DNA of 64,000 nucleotides from Actinomadura sp. WMMA1423 (GCF_006547145.1 NZ_CP041244.1:4774001-4838000), one strand, 5' to 3'. Shown: positions 31,882 to 40,892, counted from the first letter of the stretch. The notes: generated from the sequence alone by a model not told the origin. Numbers and translations are program-made.

Positions 31882-33399
31882 TCAGCCGCCGATGCCCGAC
31901 TCCTGCGCGGCGGCGATGATCGTCGCCGCGTCCTCGGGCAGGAGGTGGCCGGCGCTCACCGACGCCTGCGCGGCCGTCCGGACCTTGCCCACGTAGCCGT
32001 CGTGCGTCGGGTAGAGCAGCCTGAGCACCGGCTCCGCCGTCCACGGAAGGGACGGATCGGACGGGTCGCCCGCGTCATGCCGGTCCCAGGGGTCGGTACT
32101 GCCGTTCCACGGGTCCCGTGCGCCGTAGAGGCCGCAGAAGACGCCGCTGCCCGAGGTGTCGCGCATCCCGGTGAGCGTCCGCGTCGGCACCGCGACGTCC
32201 GGCAGCCGGACGCCGCCGGTCGCGAGCCCGGTGCGCGGGTCGCGCAGGATCGTGTCGAGCGGCGCCCCGCTCGCCGGCCGCGCCCCGCCGCGCGCCCACG
32301 CGGCCAGATGGCGCAGCGCCGCGTTCATCGAGTAGTGCCCCGGCCCGTCGTTGTACGGGGCGGACCCGGCCGCGCAGCCGGGTTGCGGCGCGGCCGACCC
32401 CGCGGACTTCGTCACCGTCGGTCCGCCCAGGTCGTAGGCCCACTGGTCGCCGTGCGAGGTCCCGGCCAGCTCCCAGTGCACGACCCGGTCGGTGTCCGGC
32501 TGCCGCGCGGCCGCCGCGAGCGGGACGTCGGTCTCGGTCAGCACCACGAAGGTGGGGACGGACAGGTCCGTCCGGATGCGGGACGGGTTCGGCATGAGGA
32601 GGGTGTCGGCGAGCTCGCCGCTGATCGGGGCCCCGACCGCGCCGTTGCTGTGGATCATGAAGCCGTCGTAGGCCCGCGAGACCGGCTGGACGGCGTTGGC
32701 GTACGTCGTCATCAGCCCCGCGGACTGGGACTCGCCGTCCGCGAGCAGCGTCCGCACCGCCAGGCCGCCGAGCGGATCCGGTCCGTTCGGGTCGCGCAGC
32801 GCCTGCCCGGCCTGGGAGAAGATGTCGTAGGAGAAGGCGTCTCCGGGGTGGACGAGGCTGCCGTACCGGGCCGGGTCCCATCCCTTGAGGCCGCGGATGT
32901 CCCCCAGGCCGCCGTTGACGCCGACCGACTGCGCCGAGACGCCGACCCACGCGTACCCCTTGCGCAGCAGCTCGTCCCGGGCGAACCAGTAGTCCGGCGA
33001 CAGTTCGAGCTGGCCGCTGACGTTCAGCCACTCGACCACGACGGTCCCGTTGAACGCCGCCGGATCGGTGGGGCGCCGCACCAGGAGCCTCGTCTTGTAG
33101 GCGGCCTGCCCGGACGCCCGCACGTCCCACTGGCCGTTCGATCCCCACCAGCCGGACTTGGCGTACGAGGTGGCGGTACCGGAGATGAAGTACTCGCTCT
33201 CGGTGTACCCGAACGACCCGAGGTCCTCGGCCGCCGCCAGGAACGGGAAGCCGTGGCTCCCCGCCGGCGGGACGGTGACCACCGGCCCGGAGGGCGCGGC
33301 CAGGGCGGGCGGTGAGGCGGACAGCAGGGCGGCGAGGAGCCCCGCTCCCGTCGCGACGGCGGCGACGCGCCGCCAGGGGATCCGCAGGGAGAGACGCAC
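31882..33399 (-). CDS. Secreted alpha/beta-hydrolase-domain protein
   Basis: The protein is about 505 residues. A Sec signal peptide (Arg-rich start, hydrophobic run, ALA-AP cleavage near residue 34) is followed by a domain of the large alpha/beta-hydrolase family found in actinobacteria and mycobacteria: FGYTESEYFISGTATSY, FNGTVVVEWLNVSGQLE, GYAWVGVSAQSVGVNGG. The probable nucleophile Ser is in LADGESQSAGLM and the catalytic His in GTSHGDQWAYD. GTG at 33399 follows GGAGG at 5 bases. It is likely an exported esterase or lipase of unknown substrate. Confidence 0.88.
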   Translation of the reverse strand: MRLSLRIPWRRVAAVATGAGLLAALLSASPPALAAPSGPVVTVPPAGSHGFPFLAAAEDLGSFGYTESEYFISGTATSYAKSGWWGSNGQWDVRASGQAAYKTRLLVRRPTDPAAFNGTVVVEWLNVSGQLELSPDYWFARDELLRKGYAWVGVSAQSVGVNGGLGDIRGLKGWDPARYGSLVHPGDAFSYDIFSQAGQALRDPNGPDPLGGLAVRTLLADGESQSAGLMTTYANAVQPVSRAYDGFMIHSNGAVGAPISGELADTLLMPNPSRIRTDLSVPTFVVLTETDVPLAAAARQPDTDRVVHWELAGTSHGDQWAYDLGGPTVTKSAGSAAPQPGCAAGSAPYNDGPGHYSMNAALRHLAAWARGGARPASGAPLDTILRDPRTGLATGGVRLPDVAVPTRTLTGMRDTSGSGVFCGLYGARDPWNGSTDPWDRHDAGDPSDPSLPWTAEPVLRLLYPTHDGYVGKVRTAAQASVSAGHLLPEDAATIIAAAQESGIGG

Positions 33400-33501
33400 G
33401 GTGACCTCCACGTGTCAGGGGGCCCACAGTGTCCGCCGCGCGTCCCGTGCTCCACATCGCGCGAATCGCCGGTCCCGATCGCGCTGATCGCCGGTCGCGG
33501 A

Positions 33502-33545
33502 AACGGCGCCGCCCCGTCCAGGAACCTGGACGGGGCGGCGCCGTT
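33502..33545. terminator. Strong intrinsic terminator (21-bp arms)
   Basis: A perfect inverted repeat, 33502-33522 with 33525-33545, has a two-base spacer. It starts just beyond the stop of the DUF6131-like gene on the minus strand and also shields the hydrolase gene from read-through. Confidence 0.92.
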
Positions 33546-33552
33546 CTATGTG

Positions 33553-33726
33553 TTACCAGCGGTACCAGCGACCGCGGCGGCCGGACGGACCCGTGCTGCG
33601 GAGCACGAAGCCCAGCAGCCACAGGACCAGGACGATCGCGGCAAGGATCCACAGGACCTTGAGCGTGAAGCCGACACCGAACAGGATCAGCGCCAGCAGA
33701 AGCACCAGAATCATCAGCCAAGGCAT
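33553..33726 (-). CDS. Small hydrophobic protein (DUF6131-like)
   Basis: This 57-residue protein consists of two tightly packed membrane segments (PWLMILVLLLALILFGVGFTL and LWILAAIVLVLWLLGFVL) and a basic, aromatic tail (SGRRGRWYRW). It matches the small actinobacterial hydrophobic proteins now grouped as DUF6131. The ATG follows GGAGG. It ends directly before a 21-bp-arm terminator, so it is a monocistronic unit, probably stress-induced given its family, though no promoter motif was identified. Confidence 0.87.
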   Translation of the reverse strand: MPWLMILVLLLALILFGVGFTLKVLWILAAIVLVLWLLGFVLRSTGPSGRRGRWYRW

Positions 33727-33896
33727 TGGGGGTCCTCCTCTGGGGGTCTGCCTTAGTTCTGTTCGGGGCGGTTCGTCCCCGGTAATTGAAGCTTGATGCA
33801 CATCAAAGGTCTCATTTCGGACACGCGGCGGTGTACGAGAAGCGACGCCCGCGAAGCTTCCTCCACGCGTCCGTGTCATGACAGAGAGTAACGAAC

Positions 33897-34835
33897 TCAG
33901 ATGGGTTCCGCCATGGCCGCGGCGCCGTCGGCGGCGGGGCCCGGGGCGCAGGCGCCACTGCGCCTGAAGGGTTCGCCCAGTTGGGCCAGGTAGCGCGACG
34001 GATAGTGGGGTTTGGCGGCCATGCCCAGGTCGTCGGAGGTGAACCGGCGGGCGGGATCGTGGCTGTAGGTGCCGAGCAGGTGGTCCCAGACCAGGGTGAA
34101 CAGGCCGAAGTTGACGTCCCCGATCCCGGCCCGTTTGAGGTGGTGGAAGCGGTGGCCCTCGTTCAGGGCCAGGAGGTGCCTGGCGGGCCCGACGCGGTAG
34201 TCGGCGTTGGAGTGCTGGAGCAGGAGCTGGACGGCGACCGCGAGGGCGAGCGCGGAGGCCACGTCCACGGGGAGCCCGATGACCAGGAGCGGAGCGACGC
34301 CCGCCGTCATCTCGGCGGTCTGGTGCGCGGGATGCTTCATCAGCCCGTTGAGGCCGTAGAAGCGCTTCACGGAGTGGTGGACGGCGTGGAAGCGCCACAG
34401 CGGTCCCATCTTGTGGCTGGCGAGGTGCACCAGCGTGATCCCGGCGTCGGCCACGAGGACCGCCAGCAGCACCTGAGTCCACATCGGCCAGGCGTGCGGC
34501 CAGATGTCGGCGATCGACACCACGGCCGCCAGGGCGGGGATCGCGGCGACGCTCCCGAGGATGAGGGCCTCGTTCACGATCGTGTGCGCGGCGTCGCGGC
34601 CCCCGTCGTCCAGCGGACGGTTCCAGGCCTGGTCATAGGGCAGGATGCGTTCGGCGGTGAAGGAGGCGGCGATGGCCGCGGCCAGTAGCGCCAGCAGCCA
34701 GATCTTCCCGGCGCCGGCGCTCGCCAATGCGATGCCGGCGCCGTTCACGCCGAGCAGCATCGCGGGCGCGTACCCGTAGCGGACGGCTGCCCGCAGGACG
34801 CGCACGGGCGTGGTGGTGACCGTCGTGGTGCTCAT
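33897..34835 (-). CDS. Sterol desaturase/fatty acid hydroxylase family membrane protein
   Basis: This 312-residue integral membrane di-iron protein has His clusters HLASHK, HAVHHSVKRF and HRFHHL at family positions, plus HPAHQ, and several membrane helices (for example MLLGVNGAGIALASAGAG and LLALLAAAIAASFTAERIL). Such enzymes hydroxylate or desaturate lipids or carotenoids. ATG at 34835 has only a weak ribosome site. A palindrome (ACAAGG-N8-CCTTGT, 34854-34873) lies just upstream, and the adjacent AraC gene, transcribed toward it, may control it. Confidence 0.92.
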   Translation of the reverse strand: MSTTTVTTTPVRVLRAAVRYGYAPAMLLGVNGAGIALASAGAGKIWLLALLAAAIAASFTAERILPYDQAWNRPLDDGGRDAAHTIVNEALILGSVAAIPALAAVVSIADIWPHAWPMWTQVLLAVLVADAGITLVHLASHKMGPLWRFHAVHHSVKRFYGLNGLMKHPAHQTAEMTAGVAPLLVIGLPVDVASALALAVAVQLLLQHSNADYRVGPARHLLALNEGHRFHHLKRAGIGDVNFGLFTLVWDHLLGTYSHDPARRFTSDDLGMAAKPHYPSRYLAQLGEPFRRSGACAPGPAADGAAAMAEPI

Positions 34836-34853
34836 GAACCGACCTTGACCCGG

Positions 34854-34873
34854 ACAAGGGCGTCAAGCCTTGT
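34854..34873. promoter_or_regulatory. Palindrome upstream of the sterol-desaturase-family gene
   Basis: ACAAGG and CCTTGT are separated by eight bases. They are nested with a second inverted repeat, CTTGAC / GTCAAG, around 34844-34867. It lies 19-38 bp before the start codon and is suitable as an operator. Confidence 0.45.
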
Positions 34874-34930
34874 ACGGATCGGCTGCCTCTTCGCTTCGAA
34901 CCGGCCGTAGGGGGCAGCGCGGTGAAGCGG

Positions 34931-35689
34931 TCAGAGGGCACTGCCTCCCGACCGCCGCGCGGAACGCGGGTCCGGAGGCCAGCCGGCGGCGCGGGCGGCC
35001 TGGGTGGGGGTGATGCCGAACATCGCGCGGCACACCCGGGTCAGGTGGGCGCTGTCGGTGAAACCGGCGGCGTGCGCGGCCTCGGTGAGGGTGGCGCCCT
35101 CGTGCACGGCGGCCATGGCGTGCTGGAGGCGGGCCCAGCGCCGCCAGGCGGTGTAGGGGAGGCCGAGCTGGTCGGTGAAGAGGTGCCCCAACCGGGTGAT
35201 CGAGAGGCCGACCTCCGCCGCAGCCTCGGCCAGAGACTCGGGCACGTCGGGGCCGCCCGCACGCCGCGCTCCCTGCGAAGCTCGCCTCACCAGGGCGGCC
35301 AACGCCGGATGCAGCGGTCCGGGCGGCGGTGACGCGAGCGGCGCGGCGGCAGCGGCGATCCAGGTGCTCGCCATCCGCCGGTCACCGGCCGCGCTCACCC
35401 GGGCCGCGAGGGCGGCGGCGGTTCGTCCGGCCGGGTCCAGGTAGTACGTCGTCCCGCGCGCCTGTCCGGTGGCGTCCACGGTGTGGACGACCCCGGCGGG
35501 AATGATCGCCGAGGTCGCCCGCAGCCGGTGGCCGTACCGGTCCTGGAAGACCACCGTGCCACTGGTCAGGGTCACGACCTGCACCGCCGCGTGGGCGTGG
35601 GCGGCGGCACCGCCCAGCCGTCCGGTGAAGGTCAGAACGCCCCGCTCCAGCCGCGCCGTCCCCGCCCATCCGCTGTCAGCCCCGGACAT
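34931..35689 (-). CDS. AraC family transcriptional regulator
   Basis: The product is about 252 residues with an N-terminal cupin-like sensor (AAAHAHAAVQVVTLTSGTVVFQDRYG... IIPAGVVHTVDATGQ) and a C-terminal AraC DNA-binding domain with two HTHs (EVGLSITRLGHLFTDQLGLPYTAWRRWARL, TDSAHLTRVCRAMFGITPTQA). ATG at 35689 begins just before the sensor; a GTG at 35728 would add 13 residues. It lies upstream of the sterol-desaturase-family gene in the same direction and may regulate it. Confidence 0.9.
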   Translation of the reverse strand: MSGADSGWAGTARLERGVLTFTGRLGGAAAHAHAAVQVVTLTSGTVVFQDRYGHRLRATSAIIPAGVVHTVDATGQARGTTYYLDPAGRTAAALAARVSAAGDRRMASTWIAAAAAPLASPPPGPLHPALAALVRRASQGARRAGGPDVPESLAEAAAEVGLSITRLGHLFTDQLGLPYTAWRRWARLQHAMAAVHEGATLTEAAHAAGFTDSAHLTRVCRAMFGITPTQAARAAGWPPDPRSARRSGGSAL

Positions 35690-35820
35690 CGCCGCACACC
35701 CCTGCCACCAGGAGCCGCCCTCCCCCACGGTAAGGCCGCGTCTCTCGGGCCACCATTACAGCGGCTGCGCCCCGTGCGAACGCGAACGCCGTCCTGGCGG
35801 CGGGGGACGGCGACCGCGGC

Positions 35821-36828
35821 TCAGGGCAGCGGGAGCAGCTCGATGAGCGAGTGCGAACCCGCCGGCTTCACCGAGTGGATCTGGAGGCCGACCGACCTCG
35901 CCATCTCGTCCAACTGCTCACGAGTGCGCTCCCTGCCCCTGACGTAGCAGAGCATGCGCAGGTCGCCTTCGGTGTTCGAGGCGGTGTAGGCGTCCTCGAT
36001 GTGCTCCATGACGAGAACCTTCCCCGTCGCGGACGCCGCCTCGGCGCACCGCCGCAGGATGCGGACGGCTTCGTCGTCGTCCCAGTCGTGGAGGACTCCC
36101 GAGAGAAGGTAGCCGCCCGCCCCGGCGGGCAGCGGGTCGAAGAAACTGCCTGCCTGAGCCTCGGCCCGGTGCTCCAGCCCGGCCGAGGCGATGGCCTCCC
36201 GGGCGCGGGCCGCCGGACCGTCCAGGTCGAGCACCGTCCCCCGCAGATCCTCGTGGGCGCGCAGGATGGCGATCAGCAGGCTTCCGTTGCCGCCGCCCAC
36301 GTCGACCACATGGCCGAGCGAGGCCCAGGGATAGGCGGCCGCCACGGCTTCAGCGTCCGCCGCCAGCCGGGAGCCCATCAGCGCGTCGAACGACGCCCCC
36401 AGCCCGGGATCGTCCGAGAGCTCCTCCCAGTAGCCGCGCCCGAACTGGCGCGGGTACGCGGGCTCACCGGTGCGGACGGTGTGCAGCAGCTGGACGAAGC
36501 ACAGATCGGCGCGCCCGATCGCCCCGTCCAGATCGATCCAGCGCCGGACGCCGTCCGGGTGGTCGTCGCGGAGCCGCTCCCCCATCGCCGTCAGACCGTA
36601 GGCGCCGTCCTCCTCGCGGGACAGCACGTCGGCGGCCACCAGATGGCCCATCAGACGCCCCAGCGCGTCCTGGTCGGCGCCCGTCTCCGCGGCCAGCGCC
36701 TCGACCGTCCGCTGACCGGCGGCGATGTGGTCGGCCAGCCGCAGAGTCGCCGCGACCCGGATGGCCATCGGCGTCAGCAGGTCGGCCGCCGCCCACAACT
36801 CCCCGCCCCAGCGCTCTTCTTCAGTCAT
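35821..36828 (-). CDS. Class I O-methyltransferase (polyketide/acetylserotonin type)
   Basis: This 335-residue protein has an N-terminal winged-helix dimerisation domain (LTPMAIRVAATLRLADHIAAGQRTVEALAAETGADQDALGRLMGHLVAADVL) and a SAM-binding domain with VVDVGGGNGSLL, DLDGPAARA and the active-site LHDWDDDEAVRIL (catalytic His). This architecture belongs to small-molecule O-methyltransferases of antibiotic pathways (TcmN/CalO6-like). ATG follows GGGGAGGCGGC. No polyketide or peptide synthase is nearby, so it may be a tailoring or resistance enzyme acting on an exogenous or distant substrate. Confidence 0.92.
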   Translation of the reverse strand: MTEEERWGGELWAAADLLTPMAIRVAATLRLADHIAAGQRTVEALAAETGADQDALGRLMGHLVAADVLSREEDGAYGLTAMGERLRDDHPDGVRRWIDLDGAIGRADLCFVQLLHTVRTGEPAYPRQFGRGYWEELSDDPGLGASFDALMGSRLAADAEAVAAAYPWASLGHVVDVGGGNGSLLIAILRAHEDLRGTVLDLDGPAARAREAIASAGLEHRAEAQAGSFFDPLPAGAGGYLLSGVLHDWDDDEAVRILRRCAEAASATGKVLVMEHIEDAYTASNTEGDLRMLCYVRGRERTREQLDEMARSVGLQIHSVKPAGSHSLIELLPLP

Positions 36829-37055
36829 GCCGCCTCCCCGCTCCACACGTCTCGGCCCGAGAGGTCACGAGCCCGATCCAACCGCACCCCTACGACATTC
36901 CACGCCGCTCGTTCAGCCGACGACAGGAAGACCTGATCCAGCGGCGGCCGGGGCGGGCGGCGGTTCGCTGATGGCGGCGATGCGGAAGCGGGCGGCGGTG
37001 AAGGCATCCATCATCGCGTGCCAGGCTCGTGATCAGGTGAGGCGTGGGGCGGGTG

Positions 37056-37859
37056 TTAGAACTCGTTGAGGGGTTCTGACTGGTAGGCGTGGTGGAGCAG
37101 GTCCAGGAAGCGGGGGGCTTCGGGGACGGGGGTCGGGCCGATCCGGTGGACGGCGACTCCTGGCGTCCACGAGTTCATGACCACGGCTCCGGAAAGGGCC
37201 GGGACGTCGGCCGGCGTGATCCGCTCGACGCGCTGGGGGACGCCGAGGCGGTCCAGCTGGCGGCGGACGATGCCCATGGTGATCCCGGTCAGGACTTCGG
37301 CGTCGGGCCACAGCACGGTGTCGCCGTCCCAGAAGGCCAGGTTCCAGATCGTCGCTTCGCTGAGCCGGCCCTGGCGGTCGACGAAGGCGGCGTCGTCGAA
37401 GCCGTCCTGGACGGCGCGGTGCATGAGATAGGTCTTCGCCACCTCACCGACATGCTTCAGAGCAGGGAGGAACCGGTCATACTCCACCGTCGCCAATGTC
37501 AGTGGCCCCGTGGGACCGAAGGCGGGAGGCCCCGTCCGGACGAGGACCTCCAGCTCCGGCTGAACCCCGTCCGCGCTGAACTCTCCCGGCGACGAGTAGA
37601 TCGTGACCGTCAGCGAGACGTCGGCCGGCCCCGCCTGGATCGCCGTCCGCAGATAGGACCGCACCCGCTCGTCCGGCAGCGCCGTGCCGAACAGCTCCAT
37701 CGAGGCCGACCGCAACCGTTCCAGATGGAGGTCGACGCCGCGGACCCTGCCGCCGCGCACCTGCATGGCGCTGAAGTGGGCGTATCCCGCGAAGGCGAGC
37801 GGCGCCAGCTCATCGGCGGTCGCCGTGCGGCCGTTGCGGTGGACGACGAGAGGGGTCAT
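37056..37859 (-). CDS. Class IV PLP-dependent aminotransferase/lyase
   Basis: This 267-residue fold-type IV enzyme has a lysine for the PLP Schiff base in LKHVGEVAKTYLMHRAVQDG, a Glu in the GRLSEATIWNLAFWDGD segment and the phosphate-binding LTGITMGIVRRQL. It is related to branched-chain aminotransferases and aminodeoxychorismate lyase; a precise reaction cannot be given. It is divergent from a MerR regulator, with 85 bp between the starts, suggesting local regulation. Confidence 0.9.
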   Translation of the reverse strand: MTPLVVHRNGRTATADELAPLAFAGYAHFSAMQVRGGRVRGVDLHLERLRSASMELFGTALPDERVRSYLRTAIQAGPADVSLTVTIYSSPGEFSADGVQPELEVLVRTGPPAFGPTGPLTLATVEYDRFLPALKHVGEVAKTYLMHRAVQDGFDDAAFVDRQGRLSEATIWNLAFWDGDTVLWPDAEVLTGITMGIVRRQLDRLGVPQRVERITPADVPALSGAVVMNSWTPGVAVHRIGPTPVPEAPRFLDLLHHAYQSEPLNEF

Positions 37860-37944
37860 GAACGTCTCCAGCGGTGCGGAATGATCGCTTGGGAGGCGAC
37901 GTTAGGCGTTCACATCGGTGAGAAGGTCAATCCGGAGCGGTGAC

Positions 37945-38301
37945 ATGCTGATCGGGGAGTTGTCCCGGCGTACGGGGGTCAGCACGCGGCTGCTGCGCTA
38001 CTACGAGGAGCAGGGGCTCCTCGACGTCGAGCGCGACTCGAACGGCTACCGGCGCTACGGCGACGGCTCCGTGCTCACCGTGCGGAAGATCCGCGTCCTG
38101 CTGGACGCGGGGCTGACCACCGAGGTGATCCGCCAGGTGCTCCCCTGCACCCGCAGCGACCAGCCGGAATTCGACTGGTGCTCGGGCATCACCGACCTCC
38201 TCGACCGCGAACTCATGGCCCTGGACGCCCGCATCGATGGCCTCAGGCGTAACCACGACGCCCTCACCGGCTTCCTTGCCCGGCGTCCACCGGACGAGTA
38301 G
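37945..38301 (+). CDS. MerR family transcriptional regulator
   Basis: The 118-residue protein has LIGELSRRTGVSTRLLRYYEEQGLLDVERDSNGYRRYGDG, the classic MerR winged HTH, followed by a coiled-coil dimerisation helix and a short effector region with two Cys (LPCTRSD... DWCSGI) that could bind metal or sense thiols. ATG with GGAG upstream is chosen over 37918. The divergent class IV aminotransferase gene is the likely target. Confidence 0.9.
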   Translation: MLIGELSRRTGVSTRLLRYYEEQGLLDVERDSNGYRRYGDGSVLTVRKIRVLLDAGLTTEVIRQVLPCTRSDQPEFDWCSGITDLLDRELMALDARIDGLRRNHDALTGFLARRPPDE

Positions 38302-38327
38302 CCGCTGCATGACCAGCACGGCAAGCT

Positions 38328-38420
38328 GGTCCGGCCCGCGACGTTGTCCACGAGGCGTTCCTCACCCTCGCCTGCGGCATCATGTGCCGGCGCCGACAAG
38401 CCGACCTCGCTCTTTCGTTA
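38328..38420 (+). pseudogene. Possible remnant of an IS5-type transposase C-terminus
   Basis: Reading from 38328 gives a protein-like segment RDVVHEAFLTLACGIMCRRR. It resembles the C-terminal helix of IS5-family transposases (pattern HEAFLxLACxxICxRRL). No start, catalytic motif or terminal repeats are visible, so at most it is a fragment. It sits between MerR and a minus-strand gene. Confidence 0.3.
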
Positions 38421-39281
38421 GGGACTCTTCGGGATTATGGCAGCGCAGTCGGTCTCGTCGGGCAGCAGTGGCCGGAAGATCACTGTGTACAGGCCGGGGC
38501 CGCTGCGCCACTGCGCGGTGGTCGAGGCCGAACCGGCGAGGCGCGCGGCGGCTTCGGCGTCGGCGCCCGTGAGGAGGGTGCAGGTCGCGGACCGGCCGGC
38601 CGGGAGCGGCCGCAGCGGCCACGGCGCGGCCTGGGTCCCGGAGCCCGGGGAGTCTCCGGATGGGTCTTTCGCGGGCCGCCAGGCCACGATCGCCATCCGC
38701 TCCGGGCGGTAGGCCACCGGCGGGCGCAGGAGGTCGCCGCGCGGCAGGGCCCGCAGACGGCGGGCGAGCCGGTTGATCATCCAGACACGCACACCGCCGG
38801 CACCCGCCTGCACGGTCGAGGCGTGCTGCCGGCGGTCCGCCAAGAACGTGACCACGGTGAGGCCGCCGTCGGCTGTCTGTTCCTTGCTGTGGAATGTGCG
38901 GGACGTGGTCAGCCCGGCGAGGCGGGCGTCGCGGTAGAGGCGGCGATAGGCCGTGCGCGTCAGCCGGTGGTCCTTCACGACGTCGCGAGCGGGCGACTCG
39001 GCGAGATCGATCGCCGTGGTCAGCACGCGCCCGTCGCCGTACACGGAGATGTCGGGGACCGGGCGGTCGACCGGCGAGCCCATGCCCTTCACGAACTGGA
39101 TTCGCAGCACGAGCGCGTCCGGGTCGCTTGGTGGATCGGGCGCCCACCATGTGCGGTGGTGAGCGGTGGCGAGAAGCCCCACCGCCAGGGAAACGGCGAG
39201 AGCTCCCGATATGAGGAGGCGTCGCGTCCGGGTTGACACGCGCGTTCGACGACCCGGAGGCGCGCCGGGTTCCCCATTCAC
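38418..39281 (-). CDS. Single-pass anchored or secreted protein, unknown
   Basis: This 287-residue protein has a basic N-terminus, one membrane segment (about residues 20-40: RRLLISGALAVSLAVGLLATA) and an extracytoplasmic alpha/beta domain (LVLRIQFVKGMGSP, DISVYGDGRVLTTAIDLAES, GGLTVVTFLADRR). Its two Cys residues are near the C-terminus (TCTLL, TDCAAI). Conserved relatives occur in actinomycetes, but I know no function. The GTG start has GAGG upstream. It is monocistronic. Confidence 0.78.
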   Translation of the reverse strand: MNGEPGAPPGRRTRVSTRTRRLLISGALAVSLAVGLLATAHHRTWWAPDPPSDPDALVLRIQFVKGMGSPVDRPVPDISVYGDGRVLTTAIDLAESPARDVVKDHRLTRTAYRRLYRDARLAGLTTSRTFHSKEQTADGGLTVVTFLADRRQHASTVQAGAGGVRVWMINRLARRLRALPRGDLLRPPVAYRPERMAIVAWRPAKDPSGDSPGSGTQAAPWPLRPLPAGRSATCTLLTGADAEAAARLAGSASTTAQWRSGPGLYTVIFRPLLPDETDCAAIIPKSP

Positions 39282-39441
39282 TCGGACCTCAGGACGAAAG
39301 ATCGTTTTGTTGGGACCTTCTCAAGGCTGCTCGCAGCCGCATGCCACGCGTGTGCCCGCCAGGAGAATCTCGGCGCGTCTCCGATGATTCTCGGTCGCGC
39401 GGCCGGTCCTCCTTCTGGAGCAAGCGAGGGGAGCGATCGGC

Positions 39442-39786
39442 GTGGATCTGTACAGCGTCATGTGCGTGAGCGACCAGGCGAAGTCCCTGGAGTGGTTCGG
39501 CGCGTTCTTCGGGCGCCCGGCGGACGAGGTCATCGGCGAAGAACATCTGTGGCACGTCGGTGAGAACGCGTGGGTCGTCGTCGACGACCGGGACGTGCGA
39601 GCCGAGCGGGTGGGCCAGGCCATGGTCACGCTAGGTGTGACCGGCCTCGACGACATCCTGGCCCGACTCGCCGCCCACGGCATCGGCCACGAACCTGTGG
39701 AGACCTACGGCAATGGCGTGCGCCACGTCGTCGTCCTGGACCCGGACGGGAACAGCCTGTCCCTGGCCGAAGCCCCCGTCCAGTAG
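39442..39786 (+). CDS. Single-domain VOC family protein
   Basis: The 114-residue protein starts MDLYSVMCVSDQAKSLEWFGAFFGRPAD (in the first position a Tyr/Ser replaces the usual His ligand), contains the segment LAAHGIGHEPVETYGNGVRHVVVLDPDGNSLSLAEAP and fits one VOC module. Because the canonical metal-binding His and Glu are not both evident, it could be a binding or resistance protein rather than an enzyme. The start is GTG with GGGGAG upstream. Confidence 0.85.
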   Translation: MDLYSVMCVSDQAKSLEWFGAFFGRPADEVIGEEHLWHVGENAWVVVDDRDVRAERVGQAMVTLGVTGLDDILARLAAHGIGHEPVETYGNGVRHVVVLDPDGNSLSLAEAPVQ

Positions 39787-39833
39787 TCCTGCGGGCTCCC
39801 GCATGCGATGTGTCTGCGCATGCGGGGACGGTG

Positions 39834-40763
39834 TCACGAGGCCGAAGCGCGCGAAAGCAGGCGGCGGCCCCTCCGGTGGGCGCCCTCCTTGGCCATGTCG
39901 CTCTGGGCGCCCGGCGGCGGGACCCGGACCTCGATACGCCCGTTCTGGATCCGCGCCTCGTAGGACGGCTGCGGCGAGCTGGCCGGGCCCCGCTCGATGC
40001 CGCCGTCGGCGAGGCGGAACGTGCTGTCGTGCCAGGGGCAGATGACGCAGCCGTTCTCGATCGTCCCCTCGCCCAGCGGGCCGCCCATGTGGCTGCAGGT
40101 GGCGGCTATGGCGTGCACCTCCGTGGCCGTCCGGTAGAGCAGGACCCGCACGCCGTCCGCGTCGGCCGTTCGGTGCTCGCCCTCGGCCAGTTCGGACGCC
40201 GCCAGTACGGGCGTCCAGTCGTCAGGGCCCTCCTGCCACGCGGTGCGGTTGACGTTGACGCCCTGGGCGAAGCTCATGTGACCGCCGAGGTAGGCGCTGA
40301 TGCCCATCGCCGTGAGGCCGGCGAACCGCAGGGCCTTGCCCTTGCGGCGGCCCCCGCCCCTGCTCGCGACGAGGGACGCCGCGTACAGCGCCAGCGCCAC
40401 GGTGTTGAGCCCCGCGTGGACGAGGCCCACCCGGCGCTCGGCCCCGAGCGTGTCGGCCCAGTCGTTGAATCCGGTGAGGGCGGTGGGCACGGCGGCGGCC
40501 ACTCCGGCCGCCGTCATCAGTTCGGTGAACGGTTCGGCCTCGGATCCGCCGACCATGTCCAGCAGCCCGGCCATGCTCCACGCGCCGATCGCCACGTCCG
40601 TGAGCGACGGGTGCAGCGGATGCCCCAGATTCGTCCCGCTGAGCAGATCGCGGATCGGTTTCGGCTGGACCGCCCGTTGGACCACGGAACTGACCGGTTC
40701 GGCGACCTTGTCCAAGGCCTCCGCGTTCTCCACCCGGTGGATCGCCCTGTGCGGCATGCTCAT
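39834..40763 (-). CDS. DUF2231 membrane domain fused to Rieske 2Fe-2S domain
   Basis: This 309-residue protein has an N-terminal DUF2231 membrane domain (about 40-185; HPLHPSLTDVAIGAWSMAGLLD, then three more hydrophobic segments). A Rieske domain follows (about 200-290) with both cluster-binding motifs intact: CSHMGG (C-x-H) and CPWHDS (C-x2-H). The Rieske part probably faces the outside or cytoplasm depending on topology and could pass electrons to or from a membrane partner. ATG follows GAGGGCGTT. This fusion recurs in actinobacteria, but its redox partner is unknown. Confidence 0.93.
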   Translation of the reverse strand: MSMPHRAIHRVENAEALDKVAEPVSSVVQRAVQPKPIRDLLSGTNLGHPLHPSLTDVAIGAWSMAGLLDMVGGSEAEPFTELMTAAGVAAAVPTALTGFNDWADTLGAERRVGLVHAGLNTVALALYAASLVASRGGGRRKGKALRFAGLTAMGISAYLGGHMSFAQGVNVNRTAWQEGPDDWTPVLAASELAEGEHRTADADGVRVLLYRTATEVHAIAATCSHMGGPLGEGTIENGCVICPWHDSTFRLADGGIERGPASSPQPSYEARIQNGRIEVRVPPPGAQSDMAKEGAHRRGRRLLSRASAS

Positions 40764-40892
40764 AACGCCCTCCCCCAGACACGACTACACGTCCGCTCCC
40801 TATCCCCCGAACACCCCCTGAAACCGCCCACCCGCCTCATCGCCCTGCCGCCGGGGCGTGGTTACCGGCACCGAGCCCGCGTGGACGGCACC

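Noticed and set aside
35821..36828. O-methyltransferase as part of a polyketide gene cluster
   Set aside because: No polyketide, peptide or terpene synthase gene is in the window; a lone tailoring-type enzyme is not enough.
36829..37055. Short frame on the minus strand (about 33 codons, around 36910-37020) as a gene
   Set aside because: No ribosome site or recognisable domain, and it is preceded closely by a stop; it may be a remnant but cannot be supported.
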